From: Dysosmobacter sp.
Lineage (GTDB): Bacteria; Bacillota; Clostridia; Oscillospirales; Oscillospiraceae
Direction of reading: 5' to 3'
DNA length: 44,753 nt
Assembly (NCBI GenBank): GCA_026169195.1
Contig: JAPFEH010000088.1
Coordinates: 1-44,753 of the forward strand
The translations under genes were made by a program, and so were the position numbers. The first letter of the stretch is position 1; each line of letters opens with the position of its first letter. Below, in pieces: positions 7,341 to 15,711 of the stretch. The notes beneath the pieces are model-generated. The model did no database searches, was not told the DNA's origin, and saw only the letters and a list, made by a program, of their open reading frames with translations.

Positions 7341-7897
7341 AGTTCAAAGCCCCGTTCCAACAGGTAGTTGTGTAATTTCAGGCGGATGCGGCTGAGGGTT
7401 GCTGATACGGCGCCATCGCTCATGCCATGTCTCTTGGCGATCTCTAAGATGCTGTCGGTGTACCAGTATCGTCTGATAAAGATGCTTCGTTTTTCCGGCG
7501 AAAGGGTATCCAGAAAGGCATCTATGGTATTTACAAGCTCCTTGCGGGTGATCTCTTGCTCGACATCATCCTTGCCGGATACCAGATCAGAGAGCTCGTT
7601 CAGGACCGCAGGCAGCTCTCCGCCGCCGCGTTTTTTGGCAGTGTTATGCTTGTAGCGGTTCAGCGATAAGTTCCGGACAATCTTTCCAAGGAATGTTGAC
7701 AAAATATTGGGCCTGTGGGGTGGCATAGAGTTCCATGCGTTCATATACGTATCGTTCACACATTCCTCTGCGTCCTCGCAGCTGCCCAGTATGTTCTTGG
7801 CGATCGAGGTGCAGTAGTTGCCGTACTGATCGGCAGTGGCAAGGATGGCCTGCTCATTTCTATCCCAGTATAACTGGACGATCTCCGCATCATCCAT
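7337..7897 (-). CDS. ECF-type RNA polymerase sigma factor
   Basis: 186 residues with region 2 (ATADQYGNYCTSIAKNIL, then DAEECVNDTYMNAWNSMPP, ~22-60) and region 4 (LSPEKRSIFIRRYWY with the helix-turn-helix SILEIAKRHGMSDGAVSATLSRIR, ~130-175; second helix GMSDGAVSATLSRIR). It directs RNA polymerase to a small regulon, probably including its own promoter. Upstream (about 7940-7970, reverse strand) there is an AACGTTGTGTATATAG sequence that could be an ECF-type -10 region. It is coupled with the anti-sigma-like gene downstream. Confidence 0.88.
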   Translation of the reverse strand: MDDAEIVQLYWDRNEQAILATADQYGNYCTSIAKNILGSCEDAEECVNDTYMNAWNSMPPHRPNILSTFLGKIVRNLSLNRYKHNTAKKRGGGELPAVLNELSDLVSGKDDVEQEITRKELVNTIDAFLDTLSPEKRSIFIRRYWYTDSILEIAKRHGMSDGAVSATLSRIRLKLHNYLLERGFEL

Positions 7898-8090
7898 CAG
7901 CGTTCACCCCGCTTTCCTGTTTGCCCGTTCACCTATATACACAACGTTTGAAGGAACATCTTACACAGTTTCAAATGTTTTTTATATTGCCGCAGCCGTT
8001 CTATGGGAAAGCGGGGCGACCGCGCATGTGTCCGGAGATGAAGGGCTTTGCCGCCATGGGAAGGAGCAGATTGTCTTGTAAGGGGGCGGA

Positions 8091-8426
8091 TTACAGCTCG
8101 GTATATTTGACCGCCCGTCCCCGCGCTTTTTCCACCGGATATTTGGCGGCGTTCTTGGTGACCTTTTCATTCAGGATTTGATCCAGATCCAGTCCGCACA
8201 CATCGGCCATCAAAATACAGTAGCTCAGGACATCTGCCAATTCCTCCCGAAGCCGCTCCCGGTTGTCCGGACAGTCCAGATCGGTGCCGCTCCACTGGAA
8301 CAGCTCCAAAAGCTCGGCGGCTTCCAGACTCAGAGAGATCGCCAGATCTTTGGGGGTATGGAACGGACGCCAGTCCCGGTCATCCCGGAATTGCAGCACC
8401 CGCCGGATCGTTTCATCACGCAGCAT
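8091..8426 (-). CDS. MazG-like nucleotide pyrophosphohydrolase
   Basis: 111 residues from the ATG at 8426, which has GGAGGGG close upstream; a longer frame back to 8498 overlaps rsmH and adds an unrelated tail. The all-alpha NTP-pyrophosphatase signature is clear: SLSLEAAELLELFQW (~30-44) and REELADVLSYCILMAD (~63-78), supplying the acidic Mg2+ ligands (ExxE...ExxD). The length fits the RS21-C6/YvdC type that cleaves non-canonical dNTPs to monophosphates. It follows rsmH by 14 bases and is probably co-transcribed with it. Confidence 0.88.
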   Translation of the reverse strand: MLRDETIRRVLQFRDDRDWRPFHTPKDLAISLSLEAAELLELFQWSGTDLDCPDNRERLREELADVLSYCILMADVCGLDLDQILNEKVTKNAAKYPVEKARGRAVKYTEL

Positions 8427-8440
8427 CGGCTTCCCCTCCT

Positions 8441-9478
8441 TTATGCCCGGACAGCCCACCGGAGCTTGGTGGATCTGGCACGGGGATTCCGGAAACATTC
8501 CTCTGCGGACGGGCGGGTGACCTCTTCGGAGATCTCGCTGTACAGCCCTTCCCGCAGGTGCTGCTTAAAAGCCTTCTTCACCAACCGGTCCTCACCGGAG
8601 TGGAACGTCAGGATCGCGGCACGGCCGCCGGACTTCAAAACGCCGGGGAGCTTTTCCAGAAAGTCATATAAAACCTCGAATTCACTGTTTACGTCAATGC
8701 GAAGAGCCTGAAAGGTTCGCTGACAAGATTTTTTCACAGCGTCCTTTCGCTCTCCGGCAGGCAGGAAGGAGAGGGCCTTTTCGATCACAGCGGCCAGCTG
8801 ACGGGTGGTCTCAATGGCTTCGCCATGCCGGAATGTCTGGATGATGGCATTTGCGATCTGGTCCGCATACGGCTCATCCGCATTTTCCGTCAGCATGGCG
8901 GACAGCTCGGATTCCTCCAGTTCCCGCAGCCGCTTGGATGCGGGCGTTCCGGAAGTGGGATCCAGCCGGAGATCCAGCGGGCCGTCGTGCTTGAAGGTGA
9001 AGCCGCGTTCCGGATTGTCGATCTGCATCGAGGAAACGCCCAGATCTGCCAGAACAAAATCGAACCGGATACCGGGAGCGACCTGATCCAGCCGGGAAAA
9101 ATTCATCCTCCGGATGGTGAGGAGCTCGGGGCCGTATCCGGCAGCCTCCAGACGCCTGCGCGTTTTTTCCGATTCAATGGGATCCACATCCGTGGCATAG
9201 AGATGGCCCTGCCCCTGCAGCTGCTCCAGCATACGCTGAGTGTGCCCGCCATATCCAAGGGTGGCGTCATAACCGATTTGTCCGGGGCGGATTTCCAGCA
9301 CCTGCAGAATTTCCGGAACCATGATGGGGATGTGCATTCCGGCAGGAGTTTTTCCGCTTTGAATGATTTTTTCAACCTCTGCCTGATACCGTTCGGGGTC
9401 CAGTTCTTTATATTTTTCCCGGTAGCTCCGGGGATGGGTGCCTTTGTAGCGGACACGCCGCTGGTGTTTCTGCTCCAT
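8441..9478 (-). CDS. rsmH: RsmH-family 16S rRNA (cytosine-N4) methyltransferase
   Basis: 345 residues. The SAM-binding Rossmann signature GYDATLGYGGHTQRML (~65-80), LADLGVSSMQIDNPERGF (~145-163) and DLRLDP motifs are those of RsmH (MraW), which methylates N4 of C1402 in 16S rRNA. The C-terminus has LTFHSGEDRLVKKAF (~292) and the family-typical RNPRARSTKLR ending. An unusual basic N-terminal extension of ~45 residues (KHQRRVRYKGTHPRSYREKY) precedes the core. It is not in a cell-division (dcw) cluster, so it may be a second, stand-alone RsmH-like copy. AAAGGAG lies 10 bases before the ATG. Confidence 0.88.
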   Translation of the reverse strand: MEQKHQRRVRYKGTHPRSYREKYKELDPERYQAEVEKIIQSGKTPAGMHIPIMVPEILQVLEIRPGQIGYDATLGYGGHTQRMLEQLQGQGHLYATDVDPIESEKTRRRLEAAGYGPELLTIRRMNFSRLDQVAPGIRFDFVLADLGVSSMQIDNPERGFTFKHDGPLDLRLDPTSGTPASKRLRELEESELSAMLTENADEPYADQIANAIIQTFRHGEAIETTRQLAAVIEKALSFLPAGERKDAVKKSCQRTFQALRIDVNSEFEVLYDFLEKLPGVLKSGGRAAILTFHSGEDRLVKKAFKQHLREGLYSEISEEVTRPSAEECFRNPRARSTKLRWAVRA

Positions 9479-9599
9479 ATTCGTTCAGCTCCTTTGTTCA
9501 ATCATAGCATAGCCGGAAAAATGAGATGCATGGGGATCCGGCGATACCACGGCAAATGGTGGCATCGGCATCATTTTTGACGGCTCCCTCATGAGAAAG

Positions 9600-9633
9600 C
9601 AGGCACCCGTATGACAAGCGATACGGGTGCCTG
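9600..9633 (-). terminator. Terminator after glyA
   Basis: A 13-bp perfect stem, CAGGCACCCGTAT (9600-9612) with its complement at 9621-9633, 26 bases beyond the glyA stop. The following T-run on the reverse strand is weak (GCTTTCTC). Confidence 0.65.
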
Positions 9634-9658
9634 AACGTTTTCCGGCGGCTGCGGGGGA

Positions 9659-10903
9659 TCAGTAGATGGGGAATTTCTGACAGAGCGCATCCACTTCGGC
9701 GCGGACCTGAGCGGCGTTGGCGTCAAAGTCCTGTGCCACCATTGCCATCCATCGGGCGATTTTCACCATCTCCGGTTCTTGGAAGCCGCGGGAGGTGACA
9801 GCGGGCGTGCCGACCCGGATACCGCTGGTGACAAAGGGCTTTTCCGGATCGTTGGGAATGGCGTTTTTATTGACGGTGATCTGAACCTCGTCCAGACGGT
9901 GTTCAAATTCCTTGCCGGTGATGTGGAACGGCCGCAGATCCACCAGACACAGATGATTGTCTGTGCCGCCGGACACCAGCCGGAATCCGTTTTTCACCAG
10001 CTCCTCCGCCAATACCTGCGCGTTTTTTACCACCTGCTGGCCGTATGCCTTGAATTCGGGCTTCAGCGCTTCACCTAAGCATACGGCTTTTGCGGCAATG
10101 ATGTGTTCCAGAGGGCCGCCTTGTGTGCCGGGGAATACGGCAGAGTTGATTTTCTTATAGATCGCCTCGTCATTGCAGAGGATCAGACCACCCCGGGGGC
10201 CGCGCAGGGTTTTATGGGTGGTGGTGGTCACCACGTCGGCATAGGGGACCGGAGAAGGATGGACGCCGGCAGCCACCAGACCGGCGATGTGCGCCATATC
10301 TACCATCAGATAAGCGCCCACCTCATCGGCGATCGCACGGAAACGGGGGAAATCCAAGGTTCTGGGATAGGCGCTGGCGCCGGCCAGAATCAGCTTGGGA
10401 TGATGCTGCTTTGCCAGCGCTTCCACCTGATCGTAGTCGATCACTTCGGAGGAGTCCTCCACGCCGTAAGCAACGATATGAAAATATTTTCCGGAGATGT
10501 TGACGGGGCTGCCATGGCTCAGATGACCGCCGTGGGCCAGATTCATGCTGAGCACGGTGTCGCCGGGCTGCAGCAGGGCAAAGAAGGCGGCCAGATTGGC
10601 GTTGGCGCCGGAATGCGGCTGAACATTGGCAAATTTGCTGCCGAAGAGCTGGCAGGCCCGATTTCTGGCGATCTCTTCTGTGATGTCCACCGCGTAGCAG
10701 CCGCCGTAATAGCGTTTTCCGGGATAGCCCTCAGCGTATTTGTTGGTCAGGCAGGTGCCCATGGTCAGCATAACGGCTTCGCTGACAATATTCTCGGATG
10801 CGATCAGTTCAATATTGTGGCGTTCCCGATCAAATTCCTTTTGGATCGAGGCGCCTACCTCGGGATCATATTGGGAGATGAAATCCATGGTTTGCTGGAT
10901 CAT
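9659..10903 (-). CDS. glyA: Serine hydroxymethyltransferase
   Basis: 414 residues, standard bacterial length. It interconverts serine and glycine with tetrahydrofolate, producing 5,10-methylene-THF in the cytosol. Motifs: [14 protein letters not shown] near the N-terminus, [14 protein letters not shown] (~56), [12 protein letters not shown] (~94), and the PLP lysine in [14 protein letters not shown] (~228). AGGAGG precedes the ATG at 10903. The 5-formyl-THF cyclo-ligase gene lies 113 bases upstream on the same strand, so the one-carbon genes are neighbours and might share transcripts. Confidence 0.97.
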   Translation of the reverse strand: MIQQTMDFISQYDPEVGASIQKEFDRERHNIELIASENIVSEAVMLTMGTCLTNKYAEGYPGKRYYGGCYAVDITEEIARNRACQLFGSKFANVQPHSGANANLAAFFALLQPGDTVLSMNLAHGGHLSHGSPVNISGKYFHIVAYGVEDSSEVIDYDQVEALAKQHHPKLILAGASAYPRTLDFPRFRAIADEVGAYLMVDMAHIAGLVAAGVHPSPVPYADVVTTTTHKTLRGPRGGLILCNDEAIYKKINSAVFPGTQGGPLEHIIAAKAVCLGEALKPEFKAYGQQVVKNAQVLAEELVKNGFRLVSGGTDNHLCLVDLRPFHITGKEFEHRLDEVQITVNKNAIPNDPEKPFVTSGIRVGTPAVTSRGFQEPEMVKIARWMAMVAQDFDANAAQVRAEVDALCQKFPIY

Positions 10904-11016
10904 GGGAAGCTCCTCCTTGTGTAGATTTTACCGCCGCGGAACATGCGGCTTCGATATAGTGTTTATTTTATATGGTACGGCGGCATTTTACAAGCCCAAT
11001 CTGCGAATGGCTGCGC

Positions 11017-11604
11017 TCAGCACAGACGGGCGGGGGTGCCGTCTTCATAAAGCGCGCATTCTGTCAGTACCCAAGGGACCGGATAGTCATGCGGTTCCAG
11101 CGGGATCTCGTCCCGAATCAGTTTTTCCCGGCACAAAAGAACCGTGCCGCCGCGATAGTGGGCAAGAAAGCGGTCATAGTAACCGCCGCCGCGGCCGAGC
11201 CGATGACCCGGATGATTGCAGGTCAGGCAGGGCAGGACGGCAAAGTCCACCGCGTCGATGGGGACGGATGGCGCGCTGTCAGGCGGCTCCAAAATACCGT
11301 ACGCGCCTGCGGAAAGCTGGGCAAGCGCTGTGATTTGCCGCAGCTCCATGGAGCCGTTGGAAGAACAGCGCGGAACGCAGAGTCGTTTTCCGGATGCCAG
11401 CGCATCCTCCAGAACGGGAACGGTGTCGATTTCCTGCTCCGTACCCACGAAGCAAAAAACGGTTTCCGCTGTCCGGTATTCCGGCAGGGACAGCAGGCGG
11501 GCCGTGATGGCGCGGCTGCTCTCTGCCCGGTAACGGGCGGACAGAGAACGCGTCAACTTCCGCATGGTGCAGCGCAGATGTTGTTTTTCTTCAGCTTTGG
11601 TCAT
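11017..11604 (-). CDS. 5-formyltetrahydrofolate cyclo-ligase
   Basis: 195 residues from ATG 11604, which has AGGAGG upstream; the frame extends to 11655 but lacks a site there. It converts 5-formyl-THF plus ATP to 5,10-methenyl-THF. Motifs are the N-terminal basic helix (KLTRSLSARYRAESSRAI), the PxxR-type region VPRC, and the substrate/Mg loop GHRLGRGGGYYDRFL (~133-147). The start codon overlaps the end of dinB by 14 bases, so it is translationally coupled to it. With glyA downstream this makes a folate pair. Confidence 0.93.
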   Translation of the reverse strand: MTKAEEKQHLRCTMRKLTRSLSARYRAESSRAITARLLSLPEYRTAETVFCFVGTEQEIDTVPVLEDALASGKRLCVPRCSSNGSMELRQITALAQLSAGAYGILEPPDSAPSVPIDAVDFAVLPCLTCNHPGHRLGRGGGYYDRFLAHYRGGTVLLCREKLIRDEIPLEPHDYPVPWVLTECALYEDGTPARLC

Positions 11605-12814
11605 GGGGGGGATCCTCCTCTTTGGGGGTTTTACAGGTTCCGAAGGCAATGGCATGGCTGCCGTATTTTTGCCGGATCTGATCCATGGCTCCCTCTAATT
11701 TTTCCTGCTTTTCTTTTTTCGGCGCGGCGGGAGCCGTGAATAAATCTACCTGCTCATAGGCATCCTCAGCGCGAACCAGATGGATCGCCGTGACCGTCAT
11801 GGCACGGACCGGAGAGGGAGGGGACCAGAGCTGCTCTGCCAGACTCATGGCGGTATCGGTCAGCTCGCGGATCAAGTGTGTGGGAGAGGGCAGCTGCCGC
11901 TGTCGGGAACGGTCATGAAACTGCGGGTCCCGAATGGTGAGCTGAAGGCCTCCAGCATACAATCCGGCATGCCGGAGACGCGTAGCTACGGAATCCGACA
12001 GCAGGGAGATCCCCCGGTAGATCTGCGGCTTCGTTGTCAGGTTATCGGGAAATGTGGTTCCGTTCCCAACCGATTTGACCGGCTCTGATTCGTATCGGGA
12101 CCGGACCGGATCTGCGTCGCATCCATTTGCATACTGGTACAGCTGGATTCCCATTTTTCCCATGAGCTGCTCCAGCATCTCCGGCTGGCAGGCAGCCAGC
12201 TGACCGATGGTAGAGATGCCGTACTGCCCCAGCAGCTTTCGGGCTGCGCCGCCGACATATAAAAGATCCCCGACCGGCAGGGGCCAGACGATTTCTTTCC
12301 AGTTTTCCCGGGAAATAACCGTGGTGGCGTCGGGCTTCCGGTAGTCGCTGCCCAGTTTGGCAAAGACCTTGTTGAAGCTGACACCCACAGAAAGCGTCAG
12401 TCCCAGCTCCTGTTTGATCCGCATACGCAATGCGTCTGCCAGCGCCTTGGCATCTCCGCCGAACAGGTGCAGGGTGTGTGTGACATCCAGCCAGCTCTCG
12501 TCGATACCGAACGGCTCCACCAAGTCGGTATACTGGTCATAAACGGCATTGACCTGTCGGGAGACCTGACGATAAAGATCGTGATGGGGAGGCAGAAGCA
12601 CCAGCTCCGGACATTTCTTTTTTGCCTGCCAAATGGTTTCCGCTGTTTTGACGCCAAACCGTTTGGCAGGTTCGTTTTTTGCCAGAATGATCCCGTGGCG
12701 GGACTGGGGATCTCCGCAGACTGCGGTGGGGACCCGCTGCAGGTCCGGACGGCTGCGCAGCTCCACGGAGGCATAAAAACAGTTCAAATCACAATGAAGG
12801 ATTACCCGGTTCAT
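11591..12814 (-). CDS. dinB: DNA polymerase IV (Y-family, DinB)
   Basis: 407 residues. An error-prone translesion polymerase. The palm has CDLNCFYASVE (~8-18, first metal aspartate) and PFGIDESWLDVT (~100, catalytic Asp-Glu; the consensus SIDEAYLD reads GIDESWLD here, common in Firmicute Pol IV). VGVSFNKVFAKLGSDYRKPD (~143-162; core FNKVFAKLGSDYRKPD) binds template/primer and is followed by the helix-hairpin-helix thumb and little finger (~240-350). The C-terminal ~40 residues are lysine-rich and do not end in a clear beta-clamp pentapeptide, though QVDLF (~372) fits the QLxLF clamp motif. It leads the transcript with the folate cyclo-ligase. Confidence 0.93.
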   Translation of the reverse strand: MNRVILHCDLNCFYASVELRSRPDLQRVPTAVCGDPQSRHGIILAKNEPAKRFGVKTAETIWQAKKKCPELVLLPPHHDLYRQVSRQVNAVYDQYTDLVEPFGIDESWLDVTHTLHLFGGDAKALADALRMRIKQELGLTLSVGVSFNKVFAKLGSDYRKPDATTVISRENWKEIVWPLPVGDLLYVGGAARKLLGQYGISTIGQLAACQPEMLEQLMGKMGIQLYQYANGCDADPVRSRYESEPVKSVGNGTTFPDNLTTKPQIYRGISLLSDSVATRLRHAGLYAGGLQLTIRDPQFHDRSRQRQLPSPTHLIRELTDTAMSLAEQLWSPPSPVRAMTVTAIHLVRAEDAYEQVDLFTAPAAPKKEKQEKLEGAMDQIRQKYGSHAIAFGTCKTPKEEDPPHDQS

Positions 12815-12891
12815 AGTGGTTCCTCCTTCTGAGAAACATGGACATGGGATATGATAGCACGTTTGTTCGCCAAAGAAAAGCCGTAATCTGC

Positions 12892-12926
12892 AAAAAAACG
12901 GTGCGGCGCACTAGGGCGCCGCACCG
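12892..12926 (-). terminator. Terminator of ribU
   Basis: GCGCCGCACCG (12916-12926) pairs with 12899-12909, followed on the reverse strand by seven Ts (12892-12898). Strong intrinsic terminator. Confidence 0.9.
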
Positions 12927-12946
12927 CTTGGAGCAGGAATGCGCTG

Positions 12947-13675
12947 TTATAGAATTCCCATCAAAACCAGAGCCAGCGTGACAAAGGTGGCCAGCAGGGT
13001 CAGGGAGAACAGCAGGAAGCCGGGGTTCAGCTTACAATTCCGGGGATCGGAGGAACCGCTGACAGAGGGCAGCTCGCAGCGGCTGCCGGATGCGGGAACC
13101 AGTCTGGCCCGCCGCAGGGCAGACACCACAGGCTTGTAGAGCAGCAGGATCAGCGCCATGTTCAGCCCGCCCTTGACCAGATTGAAGGGCAGGAAGATGG
13201 GCACCAGCATTTCGACGATCTTCTCGCGCTCGATCCCCATGTACAGGGGCGTGATGAGATAATTCCACAGCAGCATCACCGCTGTCAGCACAACAATTCC
13301 GAGAGAAAGACCGAGGACAGCGCCTTTCTTGGTGTGGACCTTCTTATAGACAAAGGAGGCGGTGCAGCAGAAAGAAACGGTGGCCAGCATATTCATGATG
13401 CAGCCGATGATGCCGGTATCGCTGTAAGTAAACATTTCCACCACGGCCACCACCATGGAGATGACGGCGGCGGCCAGAGGGCCGAACACGAAACCGCCGA
13501 TACAGATGACGGTATCCTTCAAATCCAGCTGTAAAAAACCGGAGATCTGCGGCAGTGCTTTGCTCAGGAGCATGACCACATAGGAGATTGCAGTCAGCAT
13601 ACCAAGCGAGGTAATGGTTTTCACATTGGTGCGGGGCTTGGTGACAAGGATGACGTTGGAATTGGGATCGGACAT
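12947..13675 (-). CDS. ribU: Riboflavin transporter RibU (ECF S component)
   Basis: 242 residues from the ATG at 13675 with AAAGGAG upstream; a longer frame to 13732 runs into the leader and is unlikely. Six hydrophobic segments; the N-terminal TSLGMLTAISYVVMLL and the LDLKDTVICIGGFVFGPLAA segment (~72-92; core DLKDTVICIGGFVFGP) are RibU features. It binds flavin and works with the shared EcfAA'T energising module, not encoded here. The C-terminal ~50 residues after the last core helix add a low-complexity Ser/Pro linker and one more membrane helix (LFSLTLLATFVTLALVLM). An FMN riboswitch precedes it, confirming the substrate class. Confidence 0.95.
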   Translation of the reverse strand: MSDPNSNVILVTKPRTNVKTITSLGMLTAISYVVMLLSKALPQISGFLQLDLKDTVICIGGFVFGPLAAAVISMVVAVVEMFTYSDTGIIGCIMNMLATVSFCCTASFVYKKVHTKKGAVLGLSLGIVVLTAVMLLWNYLITPLYMGIEREKIVEMLVPIFLPFNLVKGGLNMALILLLYKPVVSALRRARLVPASGSRCELPSVSGSSDPRNCKLNPGFLLFSLTLLATFVTLALVLMGIL

Positions 13676-13742
13676 AAAAATACACTCCTTTGTTGTTTTG
13701 AAAACACCCTGGATGCTTTGACTTCGCTCCAAGGTGAATCAA

Positions 13743-13768
13743 CAACAAAAGAGTGCGCAAAAGCGCAC
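13743..13768 (-). terminator. Expression-platform terminator of the FMN leader
   Basis: Reverse strand GTGCGC, TTTT loop, GCGCAC, then TCTTTTGTTG. It sits between the FMN aptamer and the ribU start, so ligand binding would favour premature termination. Confidence 0.75.
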
Positions 13769-13789
13769 GGCTTTGCCGTACCCATCTTC

Positions 13790-13900
13790 TTCCATCCAGA
13801 CTGTAACTGTTGGTCCCGGAGTTTCACCGGGTCAGCGGATATCGAGGATATCCGGTCGCGGACTTTACCGCCAGTGGGGAATTACGCCCCGCCCTGAAGA
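13790..13900 (-). promoter_or_regulatory. FMN riboswitch (RFN element)
   Basis: The reverse strand carries the conserved RFN blocks in order: TTCAGGGCGGGGCG, GGCGGTAAAGTCCGCGACC, CGGTGAAACTCCGGGACC, and ACAGTTACAGTCTGGATGG followed by GAAGA. It binds FMN and represses the riboflavin importer downstream. All the conserved junction sequences are intact. Confidence 0.97.
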
Positions 13901-13977
13901 CAAAGTATTCAGTTGCTTTCTGTGCGTTATTATACAACCGCTGAATGAAAAATGCAACCCTTTTTTCAGGGACGGAC

Positions 13978-14006
13978 TTTACAAATTGAAACGGATGTTC
14001 TATACT
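13978..14006 (+). promoter_or_regulatory. Promoter of the SLOG-fold gene
   Basis: TTTACA (13978-13983), 17-base spacer, TATACT (14001-14006); each box matches consensus at 5 of 6 positions. Confidence 0.7.
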
Positions 14007-14038
14007 GGGGTTACCATGAAGAAAAGGGGAGGAGAAGG

Positions 14039-14548
14039 ATGCGGGCCAGACAGGAATCCTGCTGTTTTACCGGGCATCGGCCCGCCAAACTGCCTTGGGG
14101 ATATCGGGAGGAGGATGTTCGCTGCAGAATGCTGAAGCAGAGGCTGGCGGATGCTGTGGAAAGTGCGTATGAAGAAGGGTACCGTCATTTCCTCTGCGGT
14201 ATGGCGCAAGGCTGTGATCTGTATTTTTGCGAGTGTGTGCTGGCGCTGCGGGAGCAGCATCCTGAGGTCACGGTCGAAGCCGCGATCCCCTGCCCCACAC
14301 AGGCGGACCATTGGCCGGCGGACCAGAGGGCGCGCTATGAGCGTCTGGTGAATGCCTGCGATTTTGAGACGATGGTTTCAGCCCGATATACAGCTGCCTG
14401 TATGCAGCGGCGTGACCGCTATATGGTGGATCACGCGTCCCTGCTGATCGCGGCATTTGATGGCTCTCCCGGCGGAACACGGTATACGGTGGAATATGCT
14501 ATGCGGAGAGGGCTGAGCATTGTAGATCTGCCGGTTTTGGCAGAATGA
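14039..14548 (+). CDS. DUF1273/YpsA-like SLOG-fold protein
   Basis: 169 residues from the ATG at 14039 (GGGGAGG upstream); a longer frame to 13952 starts before the promoter and is rejected. Opening CCFTGHRPAKLPWGY (~7-21) is the hallmark of the DUF1273/YpsA family in the SLOG nucleotide-sensing superfamily. FLCGMAQGCDLYFCE (~55) holds the glycine-containing nucleotide loop, and DGSPGGTRYTVEYA (~142) is the second conserved loop. YpsA influences cell division in Bacillus; other SLOG proteins sense or make nucleotide signals. The ligand here is unknown. It stands alone between a good promoter and the next gene's promoter. Confidence 0.85.
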   Translation: MRARQESCCFTGHRPAKLPWGYREEDVRCRMLKQRLADAVESAYEEGYRHFLCGMAQGCDLYFCECVLALREQHPEVTVEAAIPCPTQADHWPADQRARYERLVNACDFETMVSARYTAACMQRRDRYMVDHASLLIAAFDGSPGGTRYTVEYAMRRGLSIVDLPVLAE

Positions 14549-14592
14549 CGGGATTTTCTGCATTTTTTTACAGGAATTTAACGGTTTTCCGC

Positions 14593-14622
14593 TTGTGATT
14601 TTTTCTTTTGATCCGCTATACT
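14593..14622 (+). promoter_or_regulatory. Promoter of the small orphan gene
   Basis: TTGTGA (14593-14598), 18-base spacer, TATACT (14617-14622), 22 bases before the ATG at 14644. Confidence 0.55.
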
Positions 14623-14643
14623 AAAGAAAAGGCGGTGAAAACC

Positions 14644-14841
14644 ATGGATGTCACAAGACAGATTCGCCAGCTGGAAGCGGCTGGCTTTTCAGAGGATGTT
14701 CTGGATCGGGCCATTGCGTTGGCCGGGGCCAACCGGCTGGCATATCAGATGCTGCATCAGGCTGTGGCCTGTCGGGGCTTGACGCCGGTGGATGCCTTGC
14801 GTTCTTTAGAATCCGGAAATCTTCGATTGGAGGAGCTGTGA
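14644..14841 (+). CDS. Small hypothetical protein (65 residues)
   Basis: ATG at 14644 preceded by AAGGCGGTGAAAACC. The product begins MDVTRQIRQLEAAGFS and looks entirely helical, with a charged C-terminus (LESGNLRLEEL). No transmembrane segment, signal or cysteine motif is visible. Its own promoter at 14593 and a near-perfect terminator at 14888 support it as a real monocistronic gene. I do not recognise the family. Confidence 0.6.
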   Translation: MDVTRQIRQLEAAGFSEDVLDRAIALAGANRLAYQMLHQAVACRGLTPVDALRSLESGNLRLEEL

Positions 14842-14887
14842 AGAGAGCGGACCGGATTTCCGGCGGAGAGAAACAATAGAAACAGAA

Positions 14888-14922
14888 GAAGCGGAGGACT
14901 GCCTGTCCTCCGCTTCTTTTTT
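14888..14922 (+). terminator. Terminator of the small orphan gene
   Basis: GAAGCGGAGGAC, five-base loop, GTCCTCCGCTTC, then six Ts. Perfect 12-bp stem. Confidence 0.92.
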
Positions 14923-14989
14923 GATGGGTTCTGTGATCTCTGAACATTCCGTATGGATGGCGCTTTTACCGGAAACGGTGTTTTTTCAA

Positions 14990-15028
14990 CGCAGAAAACA
15001 GACACTCTGCCGGATACCGGCAGAGTGT
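14990..15028 (-). terminator. Terminator of the MarR-led operon
   Basis: ACACTCTGCCGG (15002-15013) with its complement at 15017-15028 and a 3-base loop; on the reverse strand CTGTTTTCTG follows. It lies 9 bases beyond the PAP2 stop. Confidence 0.8.
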
Positions 15029-15036
15029 GATGCGCC

Positions 15037-15711
15037 TTATTGTCTGGGTGCGGGATGCCGCCCGAACGTGAGATAATAAGCGAGAACGCAGATGGGGATT
15101 GCCGCCAGTACATCCACAATGGAATGCTGCTTGAGAAAAACGGTCGACGCACAAATCAAGACCCCGGTGATACCAAAGGCCAGCCGCCAAGCAGTCGTTT
15201 GAAACCGCCGGATATGGAGCGAGGCGCACCAGACTGCGGCAGAACCGATGACGTGAATGGAGGGGCAGACGTTGGTGTGGGTGTCGAATTGATAAAAATA
15301 GAATAGAAAGCGGGTGAACAGATTGTCCCGCTGGAACGATGCGGGGCGCAGCTCCTGACAGGTGGGAAAGATCAGGTAAATCAGCATTGCCGCGGAATAG
15401 GACAATATGATGAACCACATGAAGCGGCGAAAGACCGTTACATCACAAAGCAGCGTGTAAAGATGCATTCCTGCCAGATAGACAAACCAGAATAAATAGG
15501 GGATCAGGAAGAACTCGCAAAAGGGGATCAGGTCATCCAGCGTGCAGTATATGGGAAAATAGGAGGTGACCGGAGAGAGGCGTTCCACAAAGAGAAAGAA
15601 ACAGCCGAAAACCGGCCAATACAGCAGCAGCTTCAGATGCCGGAACTCCGGTGTATTGAGTTTGGAAAAACGGAATTTCCGATAGTCGGGGGTTACTGAG
15701 CCAGTGTGCAT
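15037..15711 (-). CDS. PAP2-family membrane phosphatase
   Basis: 224 residues with about six membrane helices. The PAP2 catalytic pieces are CPSIHVIGSAAVW (~150, the PSxH nucleophile-assisting motif) and KQHSIVDVLAAI (~194, the second conserved His-Asp region). Family members dephosphorylate phosphatidate, undecaprenyl-PP or lysolipids at the membrane face, or act as inositol-phosphoceramide-type transferases. The start at 15711 overlaps the glycosyltransferase stop by 19 bases, so the two are coupled. Generating diacylglycerol for that enzyme is the simplest reading (inference). Confidence 0.82.
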   Translation of the reverse strand: MHTGSVTPDYRKFRFSKLNTPEFRHLKLLLYWPVFGCFFLFVERLSPVTSYFPIYCTLDDLIPFCEFFLIPYLFWFVYLAGMHLYTLLCDVTVFRRFMWFIILSYSAAMLIYLIFPTCQELRPASFQRDNLFTRFLFYFYQFDTHTNVCPSIHVIGSAAVWCASLHIRRFQTTAWRLAFGITGVLICASTVFLKQHSIVDVLAAIPICVLAYYLTFGRHPAPRQ

